Source: Clostridia bacterium
GTDB lineage: Bacteria > Bacillota > Clostridia > Oscillospirales > Acutalibacteraceae
Assembly (NCBI GenBank): GCA_017502085.1
Contig: JAFVVQ010000022.1
Location: forward strand, 1 to 54,610
DNA length: 54,610 nt
Direction: 5' to 3'
How positions within the stretch are numbered: the first letter of the stretch is position 1; each line of letters begins with the position of its first letter. Shown here piece after piece: positions 15,305 through 24,936 of this stretch. Made by a program: the position numbers and the translations under genes. Under the pieces are notes generated by a model. It saw nothing but the letters and a program-made list of their open reading frames with translations. It had not been told where the DNA came from and did not search any database.

Positions 15305-15670
15305 ATGGGGATATTTACTGGGCTTCTTAAAGCGTTTTTAGTCGGAGGGGCAATCTGTCTTATTGGACAGATTCTCATCGACCGTACTAAAATGACGCCT
15401 GCAAGGATACTTGTTTCTTTCGTTGTTATCGGAGTGGTGCTCGGTGCGACAGGAATATACGAGCCGCTTGTTGATTGGGCAGGAGCGGGAGCAACCGTGC
15501 CGCTGACCGGTTTCGGCTATGCACTGTCGCGAGGCGTAAAGGAAGCCATTGAGCAGCAAGGGGCAAGAGGAATCCTGACAGGGGCTTTCACTGCCGCATC
15601 GGGAGGCGTTACCGCTGCGATAATATGCGGTATTGTAGCCTCGTTGATTACGGGCCCGAAAGAAAAATAA
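15305..15670 (+). CDS. spoVAE: Stage V sporulation protein AE (SpoVAE)
   Basis: A 121-residue membrane protein of the SpoVA channel, which moves dipicolinic acid across the spore inner membrane. The family pattern is clear: KAFLVGGAICLIGQILIDRTKMTPARILV, GIYEPLVDWAGAGATVPLTGFG, and a C-terminal helix with GGVTAAIICGIVASLI. Three to four helices. The ATG at 15305 has AGGGG nine bases upstream; an ATG at 15296 abuts that site. The spoVAC and spoVAD genes that usually precede it are absent here. Confidence 0.9.
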   Translation: MGIFTGLLKAFLVGGAICLIGQILIDRTKMTPARILVSFVVIGVVLGATGIYEPLVDWAGAGATVPLTGFGYALSRGVKEAIEQQGARGILTGAFTAASGGVTAAIICGIVASLITGPKEK

Positions 15671-15753
15671 CCTATATTTAATGATACTGAAATAAAAGTG
15701 ATTGTCAATAATCCTGACATGGAATTAAGAAATTCTTAAAGAATTCAGATTGC

Positions 15754-15783
15754 AAAAAAAATCCCCCACCGAAAGGCAGGGGA
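15754..15783 (-). terminator. Terminator of the small membrane protein gene
   Basis: On the minus strand CCCCTGCC, loop TTTC, GGTGGGG, then ATTTTTTTT. One mismatch in the stem. It is convergent to spoVAE and could also slow its transcript. Confidence 0.65.
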
Positions 15784-15800
15784 AAGACATGACGAAAAAA

Positions 15801-15980
15801 TTATTTAGCGGGAGCTGCAACTTCTGCTTCAGCTTCACAGCATGAGCATGAAACGTAGTTTTCTTCATTGTCAGCAACCTGGTTCTTTTTGTCAAGATAC
15901 TTTTTAACAGCAAAAACAACAGCAGCGATAACGCCTGCAACTGCAAGAACGATGCCGATAATCTTAAGAGCCTTTTTCAT
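15801..15980 (-). CDS. Small single-helix membrane protein, unknown
   Basis: A 59-residue protein starting MKKALKIIGIVLAVAGVIAAVVFAVKKYLDKK: one N-terminal membrane helix (about 6-27), a basic stop-transfer, then an acidic tail with a Cys-Ser-Cys-Cys stretch (SCSCCEAEAEV). GGAGGT precedes the ATG at 15980; the longer frame to 16073 has no such site. No family recognised. The Cys cluster could bind metal or be redox active. Small proteins of this type are common in Clostridia. Confidence 0.65.
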   Translation of the reverse strand: MKKALKIIGIVLAVAGVIAAVVFAVKKYLDKKNQVADNEENYVSCSCCEAEAEVAAPAK

Positions 15981-16103
15981 TTTTAAAACCTCCGAAATAG
16001 TTTTTACTTTATCAGTATACAATATTATGATATAAATGTCAACAGGTTGTTGCCTATATTGATAAAAAATCAATATATAGAAAAACAGAAAGTCTGCACA
16101 AAA

Positions 16104-16134
16104 GCAAAACCGCAGCTAAAAAATAACTGCGGTT
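16104..16134 (-). terminator. Terminator of rpsT
   Basis: AACCGCAG (16108-16115) and CTGCGGTT (16127-16134); on the minus strand followed by TTGCTTTTG. Moderate T-run. Confidence 0.65.
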
Positions 16135-16154
16135 GATTTGCTTATTAGCCTTGA

Positions 16155-16406
16155 TTATTTAAGGAGCTGAGCAAGAGCTGACTTCTTGTGAGCTGCGTTG
16201 TTCTTGTGGATAAGACCCTTTGCAGCAGCCTGATCAACCTTCTTGATAGCCTCTCTGACAATTGCTTCCTTCTCGGGAGCGTTAGCTTCAACGGCTGCAT
16301 GAGCCTTTTTGATAGCTGTTTTGAGAGCTGTGTTGCGTGATTTGTTTCTTGCAGCTCTTGTCTTGTTAACGATAACTCTCTTTTTTGCTGACTTGATATT
16401 GGGCAT
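16155..16406 (-). CDS. rpsT: 30S ribosomal protein S20
   Basis: An 83-residue basic protein that binds 16S rRNA early in 30S assembly. The start MPNIKSAKKRVIVNKTRAARNKS and the AAxKGLIHKNNAAHKKSAL end are diagnostic. The start at 16406 follows AAGGAGGTG. It is divergent to gpr; the rpsT/gpr head-to-head pair is conserved in many endospore formers. Confidence 0.96.
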   Translation of the reverse strand: MPNIKSAKKRVIVNKTRAARNKSRNTALKTAIKKAHAAVEANAPEKEAIVREAIKKVDQAAAKGLIHKNNAAHKKSALAQLLK

Positions 16407-16544
16407 TACGACACCTCCTTCTTCATACAGGTGATTATGATAGCACAAAAATTAAATAAAATCAAGGAAAATTTGAAAATTTCTCAAATATTTTCAATTA
16501 ATAATACACAATTTATTAAGAAAAATCAAGAGGTAATTTAAAAT

Positions 16545-17411
16545 ATGGATTTCAGAACAGATTTAGCCCTCGAAAGATGCGAGTTTTTAGGCAAAAAGGA
16601 AACAGAGGGCATTGAAATTGAAACGTTCGAAGCCCGAAAAGCGAGAGTGAGCAGAATAACCGTGACAAATGAAACGGGCGAAAAGACTGTCGGAAAGCCG
16701 ATCGGCCTCTATGTCACTGTCGAGGTGGCACCTTTTGCGAAGCACGCACAGTTTATTGACGACAGCCTTGGCGCTTTGGTGAATGAAATACGCCGTCTTG
16801 TTCCCGAAAGCGGTAGCGTGCTTGTTGCAGGCTTGGGTAACGTTAAAATCACACCCGATGCATTGGGTCCCAAGTGTGCATCGATGATATTTGCAACGAG
16901 ACATATCAACGGTGAACTGCTCAAAGCAACGGGGCTGGGCAATCTTCGCGAGGTTTGTTCTTTTTCGACGGGAGTGACGGGGGATACGGGTGCAGAAGCG
17001 GGTGAACTTATCAAGGGGATAGTCGATACCATCAGACCCGATGCGGTAATAACCGTCGACGCACTGGCGGCAAGAAGCGTTTCGAGACTTGGCAATACCG
17101 TTCAGATGTGTTCAACCGGCATTGTTCCGGGCTCGGGGGTCGGAAATGCAAGGCAGGAGATAAGTGAAAAAACTCTCGGAGTACCTGTCATTGCAATAGG
17201 TGTGCCGACAGTTGTTGATGCTGCGACTCTCGTGACGGATTACTCTGGAAATGAGGCTGGAAAAATCCCGGAATCCGCGGGAAGAATGATGGTTACACCC
17301 CGTGAAGTTGACCTGATGATTGAGCGTGCGGCGAAACTTACCGCGCTTGCGATAAATTGTGCACTTCAGCCCGAAATCAGCCCTGAAGATATGCTGATAC
17401 TGACTGCTTGA
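16545..17411 (+). CDS. gpr: Germination protease GPR
   Basis: A 288-residue A25-family protease that degrades small acid-soluble spore proteins at germination. The start MDFRTDLALE, VLVAGLGNVKITPDALGPK, VTGDTGAEAGELIKGI, DALAARSVSRLGNTVQMCSTGI and PGSGVGN are family motifs. It is shorter than Bacillus GPR (about 370 residues), mainly at the C-terminus, as in other Clostridia. GAGGTAA is the ribosome binding site. It supports sporulation ability together with spoVAE. Confidence 0.93.
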   Translation: MDFRTDLALERCEFLGKKETEGIEIETFEARKARVSRITVTNETGEKTVGKPIGLYVTVEVAPFAKHAQFIDDSLGALVNEIRRLVPESGSVLVAGLGNVKITPDALGPKCASMIFATRHINGELLKATGLGNLREVCSFSTGVTGDTGAEAGELIKGIVDTIRPDAVITVDALAARSVSRLGNTVQMCSTGIVPGSGVGNARQEISEKTLGVPVIAIGVPTVVDAATLVTDYSGNEAGKIPESAGRMMVTPREVDLMIERAAKLTALAINCALQPEISPEDMLILTA

Positions 17412-17495
17412 ACGAATTATGTCGAAAAAAGAGTTGTTTTGACTGAAATCCCTTGAAAAACTTGATAATTCGGGTAAAAAAATTTAAAAAAACTA

Positions 17496-17524
17496 TTGTA
17501 ATTTGTTTAGGGTTGTAATATAAT
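17496..17524 (+). promoter_or_regulatory. Promoter of the dcw cluster
   Basis: TTGTAA (17496-17501), 17-nt spacer, TATAAT (17519-17524). It lies 70 bases before the probable mraZ start. GTGTTTTTGGGGA-type G/T-rich repeats follow it (17538-17562), where MraZ itself could bind; MraZ autorepression through direct repeats upstream of its gene is known in other bacteria. Confidence 0.7.
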
Positions 17525-17593
17525 TAGGGTACTCAAGGTGTCTCAAGGGTGTTTTTGGGGACTTTTGTGAATTCGTGGAAAGGAGTGGTCACT

Positions 17594-18040
17594 CTGTCGT
17601 TAACAGGTTTTGTCGGACAAGAAGTCCGTAAATTTGATCAGGTAAACAGAATGGCTATTCCGCCGATTTTCAGAAAAGATCTCGGAAACACGATTATTGT
17701 TCTCAAGTCGATTCATGACGATCCCTGTCTGGTTCTTTTTTCTGAGCAGGAGTGGTTTAACTTCAGTGAAGAAGTTATTTCAAAATTTGAGGGTAAAAAG
17801 CAGGCGATCGCTCAGAGAAAACTTGCGGGTATGATTGATAAAGTTATTCCCGATAAATCGGGCAGAATAACAATCAAAGATGATTTCAAGGCACACGCTC
17901 ATCTTGAGGGCGAGGTTCTTGCAGTCGGTACCGCAAACCGAGTTGAGCTTTGGGCACCCGATGTCTGGGATGAGTGGAATGACGCCCAGGATATCAGCTT
18001 CGATAACATCAGCTACAGCACAACGGGAGGAAACCGATGA
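17594..18040 (+). CDS. mraZ: Transcriptional regulator / division protein MraZ
   Basis: About 148 residues with two AbrB-like swapped-hairpin domains: [18 protein letters not shown] (first) and [18 protein letters not shown] (second), followed by [14 protein letters not shown]. It is the usual first gene of the dcw cluster and represses it in studied bacteria. The start is uncertain: the only good ribosome binding site, AAAGGAG (17579-17585), is 8 bases from an in-frame CTG at 17594. The GTG at 17585 overlaps that site, and a GTG at 17549 would add 15 residues. The stop overlaps rsmH by four bases. Confidence 0.85.
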   Translation: MSLTGFVGQEVRKFDQVNRMAIPPIFRKDLGNTIIVLKSIHDDPCLVLFSEQEWFNFSEEVISKFEGKKQAIAQRKLAGMIDKVIPDKSGRITIKDDFKAHAHLEGEVLAVGTANRVELWAPDVWDEWNDAQDISFDNISYSTTGGNR

Positions 18041-18969
18041 GCAACAAAAACAACGGCTTCCATCATATTTCCGTTCTTTTCAATGAATCAATTGATTCGC
18101 TCAATATCAGACCTGACGGCATTTATGTCGATTGTACCTCGGGTGGCGGAGGTCATTCGTCGGCAATTGCAAAACGTCTCACGGATGGCAGACTTATTGC
18201 GATTGACAGAGACCCTGAAGCGATCGAAACGCTTAAAGAACGTCTTGGCGGATATGAATGCGTAACGTTGGTTCACGATAATTTCTTTAACATAAGAGCT
18301 ATTCTTGACAACCTCGGCATTGATGCCGTTGACGGTATTCTTGCAGACCTCGGTGTCAGCTCTCATCAGCTCGATGAACCGTCGAGAGGTTTTTCGTTTC
18401 ATAACGATGCGCCGCTCGATATGAGAATGAGTCTTGAGGGGATGAGCGCAAAACAGGTGGTAAATACTCTCAGTCAGAGCGAACTTCAGAGAATAATCTT
18501 TGATTACGGTGAGGAGAAGTTTGCGCCTTCGATTTCGAGAGCAATTGTCAGAGCAAGAGAAGAAAAGCCGATTGAAACAACACTGGAACTTTCTGAAATT
18601 ATTAAATTAGCTATGCCTGCAGCCGCAAGGCGTGATGGGCATCCGGCCAGAAGAACGTTTCAGGCTATCAGAATTTATGTTAACGGAGAGCTCGATGGGC
18701 TCGGAGAAGCTGCTGAAAATATGTTTGACTGTCTTAAAGAGGGTGGCAGGGTGAGCATAATAACATTCCATTCGCTTGAGGACAGGATAATCAAGCAAGC
18801 ATTTGCACCGCTTGCAAAAGGATGCACTTGCCCCAGAAATTTTCCCGTCTGCGTCTGCGGAAACAAGCCCAGAGCCAGGGTGCTTAAGGCGGTTTCACCG
18901 AGCAAGGCGGAGATTGAGGAGAATCCGAGAAGCCGCAGTGCGAAACTGCGAACAGCTGAAAGGCTGTAA
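18037..18969 (+). CDS. rsmH: 16S rRNA (cytosine1402-N4)-methyltransferase RsmH
   Basis: A 310-residue SAM-dependent methyltransferase (formerly MraW) acting on C1402 of 16S r[32 protein letters not shown] (SAM site), [38 protein letters not shown], and [15 protein letters not shown] are all present. The [13 protein letters not shown] cysteine segment near the C-terminus is typical. ATGA overlap with mraZ shows translational coupling. Confidence 0.95.
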   Translation: MSNKNNGFHHISVLFNESIDSLNIRPDGIYVDCTSGGGGHSSAIAKRLTDGRLIAIDRDPEAIETLKERLGGYECVTLVHDNFFNIRAILDNLGIDAVDGILADLGVSSHQLDEPSRGFSFHNDAPLDMRMSLEGMSAKQVVNTLSQSELQRIIFDYGEEKFAPSISRAIVRAREEKPIETTLELSEIIKLAMPAAARRDGHPARRTFQAIRIYVNGELDGLGEAAENMFDCLKEGGRVSIITFHSLEDRIIKQAFAPLAKGCTCPRNFPVCVCGNKPRARVLKAVSPSKAEIEENPRSRSAKLRTAERL

Positions 18970-19022
18970 TTCCACGGTCAGACGGTTCTGACAATGCTAT
19001 TATGTGTGAAAGGAGAGTACGT

Positions 19023-19520
19023 ATGGCAGATTATAATCGCAGCGAGGCTTATGATTATTCATTTTACGGTGCGCCGGCGGTAAATCCCGCTTATGAAGAA
19101 GAACAGCAATATGCAGTTCAGCCTCAAAGAAAACCCAAGAAAAACAAGGCGATTAACATAAGAAGAGAGACGCTCACGTTGGCTGTGCAAACTCTCAGAA
19201 TTATTGCAATCGCCGTAACGCTTATATCTCTGTTCGCAGCGGTCCTTTACTCAAGAGCCAGCTTGGCTGTGCTTGAGAGGAACGGTGATACGCTTGCAGG
19301 TCAGATCAGAGATGCAGAGAGCGAAAATACAAGACTTGTTATGCTGCTCAATTCATCGGTCTCCCGAGAGAAGGTCGATGAGTATGCTGTTTCGGTTTTG
19401 GGTATGCAGAAACTGGAGCGCTTCCAAATTCACTATTTTGAAGATAAAACAGGCGACAGAGTAGTGATGGCTAACGGCGCTTATTCAGAAGCAGATATTG
19501 AAGCGGACAAAAGCAATTGA
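19023..19520 (+). CDS. ftsL: FtsL-like division protein
   Basis: A 165-residue bitopic protein: a charged cytoplasmic part (about 1-50, rich in Tyr/Gln then Lys/Arg), one membrane helix (about 60-80) and a short extracellular coiled coil (LERNGDTLAGQIRDAESENTRLVMLL) ending in VLGMQKLERFQIHYF, the FtsL/DivIC-type end. It joins FtsQ and DivIC in the septal complex. The assignment rests on architecture and position between rsmH and the PBP gene. The ATG at 19023 follows AAAGGAGAG at 19009-19017. Confidence 0.85.
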   Translation: MADYNRSEAYDYSFYGAPAVNPAYEEEQQYAVQPQRKPKKNKAINIRRETLTLAVQTLRIIAIAVTLISLFAAVLYSRASLAVLERNGDTLAGQIRDAESENTRLVMLLNSSVSREKVDEYAVSVLGMQKLERFQIHYFEDKTGDRVVMANGAYSEADIEADKSN

Positions 19521-19711
19521 TTTTTGTCTGCTTTAATTGGCATATGCAATTACATAACGGGCATATAGATGACAATAGTCAGAGCTGTCTCATAACGGCG
19601 GAATAAAAAATTATTCGCAGCGGGTAACCGTTGCGGAGTCAGATTTTTTGTGCGCTCATTTGGGGCGGCAATTTTATTTTTTTATTATATAAAAATAAGG
19701 GGGAAAACTTG

Positions 19712-22093
19712 TTGAAAGCTATGCTTGAATCAGCAAAAAGGTTTTTTATAAAGCTGATAAAGGGTCCGGAAAAAGTAGCTCCGAGACGAAAACTGTTTGT
19801 AAGAGGAATGTTTATTTTCGGCATAGTTGCTGCGGTTGTTGTGCTGACCGTCATTAATCTGGTGAGAATTCAGATTATCGATGCTGAGTCATACAGAAGC
19901 AGAGCTCAGAAAAATCAGCTTCATGATACTGAAATCTCGGCATCCAGAGGAGTGATATATGATGCCAACGGAACGGTACTTGCGAAAAGCGCATCGGTCT
20001 GGAAGGTTTATATTATGCCCAATGCGTTTGCTCGAGTTCAGGAGAAGGAAAAGTTTTCAGACGAAGTAAGGGAGGACTTCAAAAACGATCTTTGCCGCAA
20101 CCTTGCGCCCGTCATTGGTGTTGAATTTGACGAAATCAAGGAAAAGGCAAGTAAAGGCAAATACGGTTACCTTATTCTCAAGAAACAGATTGAACTTGCA
20201 GAGAAGGAGAGAGTTGCTGAATTCCTCAAGAAAAGTTATAAGTATACCAAGACATATCTGAATGACGACGGTGAAGTTGTCAATGAGGAGAAAAAGCTTT
20301 ATTACAGTTCTGTGGTCGGCATTGATCCTGACGTGAAGCGTTATTATCCCTACGGCAATCTTGCCGCTAACGTTATCGGTTTCACGGGCGCGGATGACAT
20401 CGGCAGACTTGGTGTTGAACTTAAGTACGATTCGACCCTCACGGGAACACCCGGCAGAATTGTTACTGCCCGCAACGGCAAGAGCGACGTTATGAGTGAA
20501 CAGTTTGAAACAATCCATGATCCCATTCAGGGCACAAGTCTTGTTTTGACTATTGACGAGGTCATTCAGAGATATCTTGAAGACAGTCTTCAGCAGGTAT
20601 ATATCGACTCTAAGGGTGTCGGTGCTTACGGTGTTGTTATGGATGTTGAAACAGGTGCAATTCTTGCCATGGCGAATATGGGCAATTTCAACCTCAATTC
20701 TCCCAATGCCCTCACGGAGGAAGAGGAGAAGATGCTTCTTGAGACTTATCCCGATGAAAAAGACAGAGCATCCGCAAGAAATAACCTTCTCTATGCAAAG
20801 TGGAGAAATTTCATTGTCAGTGACAGTTACGAGCCGGGTTCGGTTTTCAAGATCGTTACCGCCGCCGCTGCTGTTGAAGAAAACGTTCTCAGCGAGAATT
20901 TCTCATATAACTGCACGGGCAGAATCACTGTTGCAGACAGAATTATCCAGTGCCACAACCGTGACGGCGGACACGGCACGCAGGATCTCAAGCACGGACT
21001 TATGAACTCATGCAACCCGTTGTTCATAACGGTCGGTCAGACACTCGGCAAAGAAAAGTTTTTTGAGTATTTTGAAGCGTTTGGATTTACCGAGAAGACG
21101 GGAATCGACCTTCCGGCAGAACTCAAACCCGTTGCTGGTGTCAACTATCATTCTCTCGAGAGTATGGGCATTGTTGAGCTTTCCAGTTCATCGTTCGGTC
21201 AGTCATTCCAGGTAACTCCTATTCAGATGGTAACGGCAATCAGTGCGGTTGCCAACGGAGGCTATCTTATGCAGCCCTATGTTGTTGCACGTCAGCTTGA
21301 CGAAAACAACAATGTTATCAGCGAAACTCAGCCGCATATAAGAAGGCAGGTCATCTCTGAAGAAACCGCTGCAGAGGTTGCCGATATGATGGAAGCTGTT
21401 GTAACAAGCGGTACAGGTAAGAATGCTTATGTTACGGGCTACAGAGTAGCGGGTAAAACCGGTACTTCTCAGAAACTCGGCAGTGACGGTGAGTATGTTG
21501 CTTCATTCGGATGCTTTGCGCCCGCAAACGACCCCGAAATAGCAGTGCTTATCCTTGTCGACGAACCTGAAGGTCAGATCAACGGCGGTCAGATCTGTAC
21601 TCCCGTTGCGGCACAGGTTGTTGAAAAAACACTTGAATATATGGGCGTTGAGAGACAGTATAATGATAAGGAACTCGAAAAGCTCGATACTCTCACTCCC
21701 AACCTTGTCGGCAAAGCAACAGATGATGCTCTTGCTCTTCTGGACGAAAAAGGCTTCAAGGTCAAGGTTGTCGGCGAGGGAGAGAAGGTCATCAGTCAGA
21801 TGCCTTCATATAATCATTCCGTACCTCAGAACGGAATCATTGTTCTTTACACAGAAAAAGATGTCGAACGAGTAACCGTAGAGGTTCCCGACCTCACGAT
21901 GATGACTCTTTCGGCGGTCAATAAATATGCGCTTTCGACGGGTCTTAATATCAAGGTTTCGGGTAACGCGCTTAATGCGGCGGAACTGATATCATACGAC
22001 CAGAATATCGAGGCAGGGCAGACGGTTGAATACGGATCAACCATAACGGTTTACTTCAAGTCAGATACGGGAGTAAACGATTACGCGGGATAG
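19712..22093 (+). CDS. Class B penicillin-binding protein with PASTA domains (SpoVD/FtsI-like)
   Basis: A 793-residue transpeptidase. A membrane helix (about 34-55) is followed by the dimerisation domain (SRGVIYDANGTVLA), then the catalytic domain with SxxK S377-VFK, SxN S433-CN and KTG at 582-584 (GKTGTSQ). Two PASTA domains end the protein (TPNLVGKATDDALALL and VPDLTMMTLSAVNKYA). Position in the dcw cluster fits the division or sporulation PBP. A TTG at 19712 is chosen for AAGGGGG eight bases upstream; an ATG at 19721 is second choice. The 190 bases between ftsL and this gene hold no recognisable gene. Confidence 0.92.
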   Translation: MKAMLESAKRFFIKLIKGPEKVAPRRKLFVRGMFIFGIVAAVVVLTVINLVRIQIIDAESYRSRAQKNQLHDTEISASRGVIYDANGTVLAKSASVWKVYIMPNAFARVQEKEKFSDEVREDFKNDLCRNLAPVIGVEFDEIKEKASKGKYGYLILKKQIELAEKERVAEFLKKSYKYTKTYLNDDGEVVNEEKKLYYSSVVGIDPDVKRYYPYGNLAANVIGFTGADDIGRLGVELKYDSTLTGTPGRIVTARNGKSDVMSEQFETIHDPIQGTSLVLTIDEVIQRYLEDSLQQVYIDSKGVGAYGVVMDVETGAILAMANMGNFNLNSPNALTEEEEKMLLETYPDEKDRASARNNLLYAKWRNFIVSDSYEPGSVFKIVTAAAAVEENVLSENFSYNCTGRITVADRIIQCHNRDGGHGTQDLKHGLMNSCNPLFITVGQTLGKEKFFEYFEAFGFTEKTGIDLPAELKPVAGVNYHSLESMGIVELSSSSFGQSFQVTPIQMVTAISAVANGGYLMQPYVVARQLDENNNVISETQPHIRRQVISEETAAEVADMMEAVVTSGTGKNAYVTGYRVAGKTGTSQKLGSDGEYVASFGCFAPANDPEIAVLILVDEPEGQINGGQICTPVAAQVVEKTLEYMGVERQYNDKELEKLDTLTPNLVGKATDDALALLDEKGFKVKVVGEGEKVISQMPSYNHSVPQNGIIVLYTEKDVERVTVEVPDLTMMTLSAVNKYALSTGLNIKVSGNALNAAELISYDQNIEAGQTVEYGSTITVYFKSDTGVNDYAG

Positions 22094-22117
22094 CCTTAGA
22101 AATCAGGAGGAAAGGAA

Positions 22118-23554
22118 ATGAAGCTTTCTGTATTAATGAAAGATCTGGGTGCCGTATGTATGGCGGCAGACAGAGAGGTCAGCTTTATCACCGATAATTC
22201 AAACAAAGTAACCGAAGGATGCATCTTTGTTTGCATCGAGGGTAAGCATTTTGACGGTCACACAAAAGCGGCTGAAGCAATTGAAAAAGGTGCAGTTGCC
22301 GTTGTTGTCAAGAAGGATATGGGTATCAAAGAGCAGGTGATTGTTGAAAACACGAGAGCTGCTTATGCCCGTCTCAGTGCGGCGTTTTTCGGTCATCCCG
22401 AAAAAGAACTGCGTATCATCGGCGTAACGGGTACAAACGGAAAAACGACGTCTTGTTTTATAATCAAGTCTGTTCTTGATTCTATGGGCTATAAGACCGG
22501 CCTTATCGGTACGGTCAAAAATATCGTAGGCGATAAGGAGTATCCCGCAGTGCTCACAACTCCCGATTGCTATGATCTTTTTGCTCTTTTCAGAGAGATG
22601 GTTGATTGCGGCTGCGAATTCTGTACGATGGAGGTTTCTTCTCAGGCACTTGATCAGAGAAGAGTAGAAGGTGTTCATTTTGAAGCGGCGATTTTCACCA
22701 ACCTCACTCAGGATCATCTCGATTATCATGGATCTTTTGAAAACTATATGGCTGCAAAGCATATGCTGTTTGAAAATTCGTCACTTTCCGTTGTCAATGT
22801 TGATGATGCGGCGGCAGAATATATGCTCAGCAATACGGAATGCAGAAAGATTTCCTTCTCCGTCAATAATAACAATTGCGATTATTCGGCAAAGAATATC
22901 CGCATAGCATCCTCGGGAGTTAAGTATGAACTTGTAAGCAATTCCGATATCGGCAGAGTCAGATTTGCCGTTCCCGGCAAATTCTCAGTATATAACTCAA
23001 TGGGTGCGGCGGTTTGCCTCATCGAAATGGGTATGGATTTCAACGCTGTTCTTGAGGGTCTTGCCTCTTGTGTAGGGGTGCCCGGCAGAATGGAGGTTGT
23101 TCCTGCCGATAAACCTTATACCGTTCTTATTGACTATGCACACACTCCCGACGGACTTGAAAATGTTCTCGGATGTGTCAGAGAAATAACCGAGGGCAAG
23201 GTCATAACCGTTTTCGGCTGCGGCGGAGACAGAGACAGCACAAAGCGTCCGATTATGGGAGAAATTGCGGTAAGACTTTCTGACGTTGCGGTTGTCACGT
23301 CGGATAACCCCAGAAGCGAAGATCCCGATGCGATTATAAGTGATATTCTTGAAGGAATTAAAAAGCACAGCGGCAAGGTTGTTGTTGAGCCTGACCGCAA
23401 AAAGGCGATTGCAAAGGCGCTTTCTATTGCACATGAAGGTGATATTGTTGTGCTTGCAGGCAAAGGTCAGGAAACCTATCAGATTCTTGCAAGCGGAAAG
23501 ATTCATTTTGACGAAAGAGAAGTAGTTGCCGATATTCTTGCGGAGGGTATCTGA
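22118..23554 (+). CDS. murE: UDP-MurNAc-tripeptide ligase MurE (meso-DAP type)
   Basis: A 478-residue ATP-dependent Mur ligase adding the third amino acid to UDP-MurNAc-L-Ala-D-Glu. The P-loop is GVTGTNGKTTS; LTTPDCYDL, EVSSQALDQRRVEGVHFEAAIFTNLTQDHLDYHG and VLIDYAHTPDGLENVL are conserved. TSDNPRSEDP carries the DNPR motif that selects meso-diaminopimelate rather than lysine. AGGAGG is well placed. The stop codon overlaps the murF start in TGATG. Confidence 0.95.
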   Translation: MKLSVLMKDLGAVCMAADREVSFITDNSNKVTEGCIFVCIEGKHFDGHTKAAEAIEKGAVAVVVKKDMGIKEQVIVENTRAAYARLSAAFFGHPEKELRIIGVTGTNGKTTSCFIIKSVLDSMGYKTGLIGTVKNIVGDKEYPAVLTTPDCYDLFALFREMVDCGCEFCTMEVSSQALDQRRVEGVHFEAAIFTNLTQDHLDYHGSFENYMAAKHMLFENSSLSVVNVDDAAAEYMLSNTECRKISFSVNNNNCDYSAKNIRIASSGVKYELVSNSDIGRVRFAVPGKFSVYNSMGAAVCLIEMGMDFNAVLEGLASCVGVPGRMEVVPADKPYTVLIDYAHTPDGLENVLGCVREITEGKVITVFGCGGDRDSTKRPIMGEIAVRLSDVAVVTSDNPRSEDPDAIISDILEGIKKHSGKVVVEPDRKKAIAKALSIAHEGDIVVLAGKGQETYQILASGKIHFDEREVVADILAEGI

Positions 23555-24906
23555 TGAAATTTCTGACATTCAAAGAAACAGCGGCAGCCGTCGGAGGCAG
23601 AACAAACCTTGACGGAGTATACACCGTTATAAGCACCGATACAAGAAAAATCGAGAGTGGCTGTCTGTTCATTGCCATCAAGGGCGAAAATTTTGACGGT
23701 CACGAATTTGCAGCAAAGGCGATTGAGCTTGGCGCAAGTGCAGTAATCTGCGAAAAAGATTGCGGTCTGGGTGAAAGACAGATTCTCGTCGAAAGCACCA
23801 GACAGGCATTGCTCGATCTTGCGGGTCATTACAGAGACTGTTTCGATATTCCTGTTGTTGGTATCACAGGCAGTGTCGGTAAAACAACCACAAAAGAGAT
23901 GGTTCACGCCGTAATGAGTGTTAAATATAATACATTGAAAAATGAGGGCAACCTCAACAATGAAATCGGTGTGCCGCTGACACTTTTCAGACTCGGTGAA
24001 ACTCACGAAGCGGCGGTAATCGAGATGGGAATGAGCGGCTTCGGCGAAATAGAGAGAATGACAAAAGCGGTCAGACCTGACGTTGCGGTTATCAGCAATA
24101 TCGGTGTTTCGCATATTGAAAAGCTCGGCTCAAGAGACGGTATTCTCAAGGCGAAGCTGGAAATACTTATCGGTATGCAGGATGATGCTCCGATTATTCT
24201 CAACGGAGATGACGATATGCTTTCAACGGCAACGGTATCCGATCATCCCGTTACGTTTTACGGTATTAACGGTTCGAGCCTTGTTTTTTCTGCAGAGAAT
24301 ATATTCATCGGTGACGAAAGTGTTGCCTTTGATGCGGTTTATCCCGAAGGAAAAACAAGAGTTGAACTTCCGTTCCCCGGCAAACACAATATTTATAATG
24401 CTCTTGCTGCTGCTGCGGTCGGCAGTTTCTACGGAATATCTCCGAAGGATGCTTTTGAAGCACTTAAAAAATACGTACCCGCAGGTATGCGTCAGCGTAT
24501 TGTCAGAAAGGGCGGCATAATCTTCATTGAGGATTGCTATAATGCGAGTCCCGATTCTCAGGCGGCGGCACTTGCCGTGCTTGGCGGTATGAACGCAAAA
24601 AGAAAAATTGCTGTCATCGGAGATATGCTTGAACTTGGTGACTTTAGTGACAAGGCGCATGCATCCGTCGGCGAAAAGGCGGCGGAGAACAAAATCGACG
24701 TGCTTTTCACATATGGCGAGCGCTCGCTTGTAACAGCAAAAGCGGCTGAAGGCGGCGTTGCAACTGTTAAAAGCTTTTCGGATAAACAACAGTTATCCGA
24801 TGAACTTGTTTCGATGCTTGAAGCAGGGGATGCCGTGCTTTTTAAAGCAAGCAGAGGTATGAAGCTTGAGGACGTAATATATTCGGTTTATTCGGAGATT
24901 GAATAA
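23554..24906 (+). CDS. murF: UDP-MurNAc-pentapeptide synthetase MurF
   Basis: A 450-residue Mur ligase joining D-Ala-D-Ala to the tripeptide. GITGSVGKTTTKEM is the P-loop; NLNNEIGVPLTLFRL, EMGMSGFGEIERMTKAVRPDVAVISNIGVSHIEKLGS and FIEDCYNASPDS are family motifs. One-base overlap with murE means coupled translation. Length is normal. Confidence 0.95.
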   Translation: MKFLTFKETAAAVGGRTNLDGVYTVISTDTRKIESGCLFIAIKGENFDGHEFAAKAIELGASAVICEKDCGLGERQILVESTRQALLDLAGHYRDCFDIPVVGITGSVGKTTTKEMVHAVMSVKYNTLKNEGNLNNEIGVPLTLFRLGETHEAAVIEMGMSGFGEIERMTKAVRPDVAVISNIGVSHIEKLGSRDGILKAKLEILIGMQDDAPIILNGDDDMLSTATVSDHPVTFYGINGSSLVFSAENIFIGDESVAFDAVYPEGKTRVELPFPGKHNIYNALAAAAVGSFYGISPKDAFEALKKYVPAGMRQRIVRKGGIIFIEDCYNASPDSQAAALAVLGGMNAKRKIAVIGDMLELGDFSDKAHASVGEKAAENKIDVLFTYGERSLVTAKAAEGGVATVKSFSDKQQLSDELVSMLEAGDAVLFKASRGMKLEDVIYSVYSEIE

Positions 24907-24936
24907 ACCTTCAGCCTGAAAGGACTGATCTGTCGG

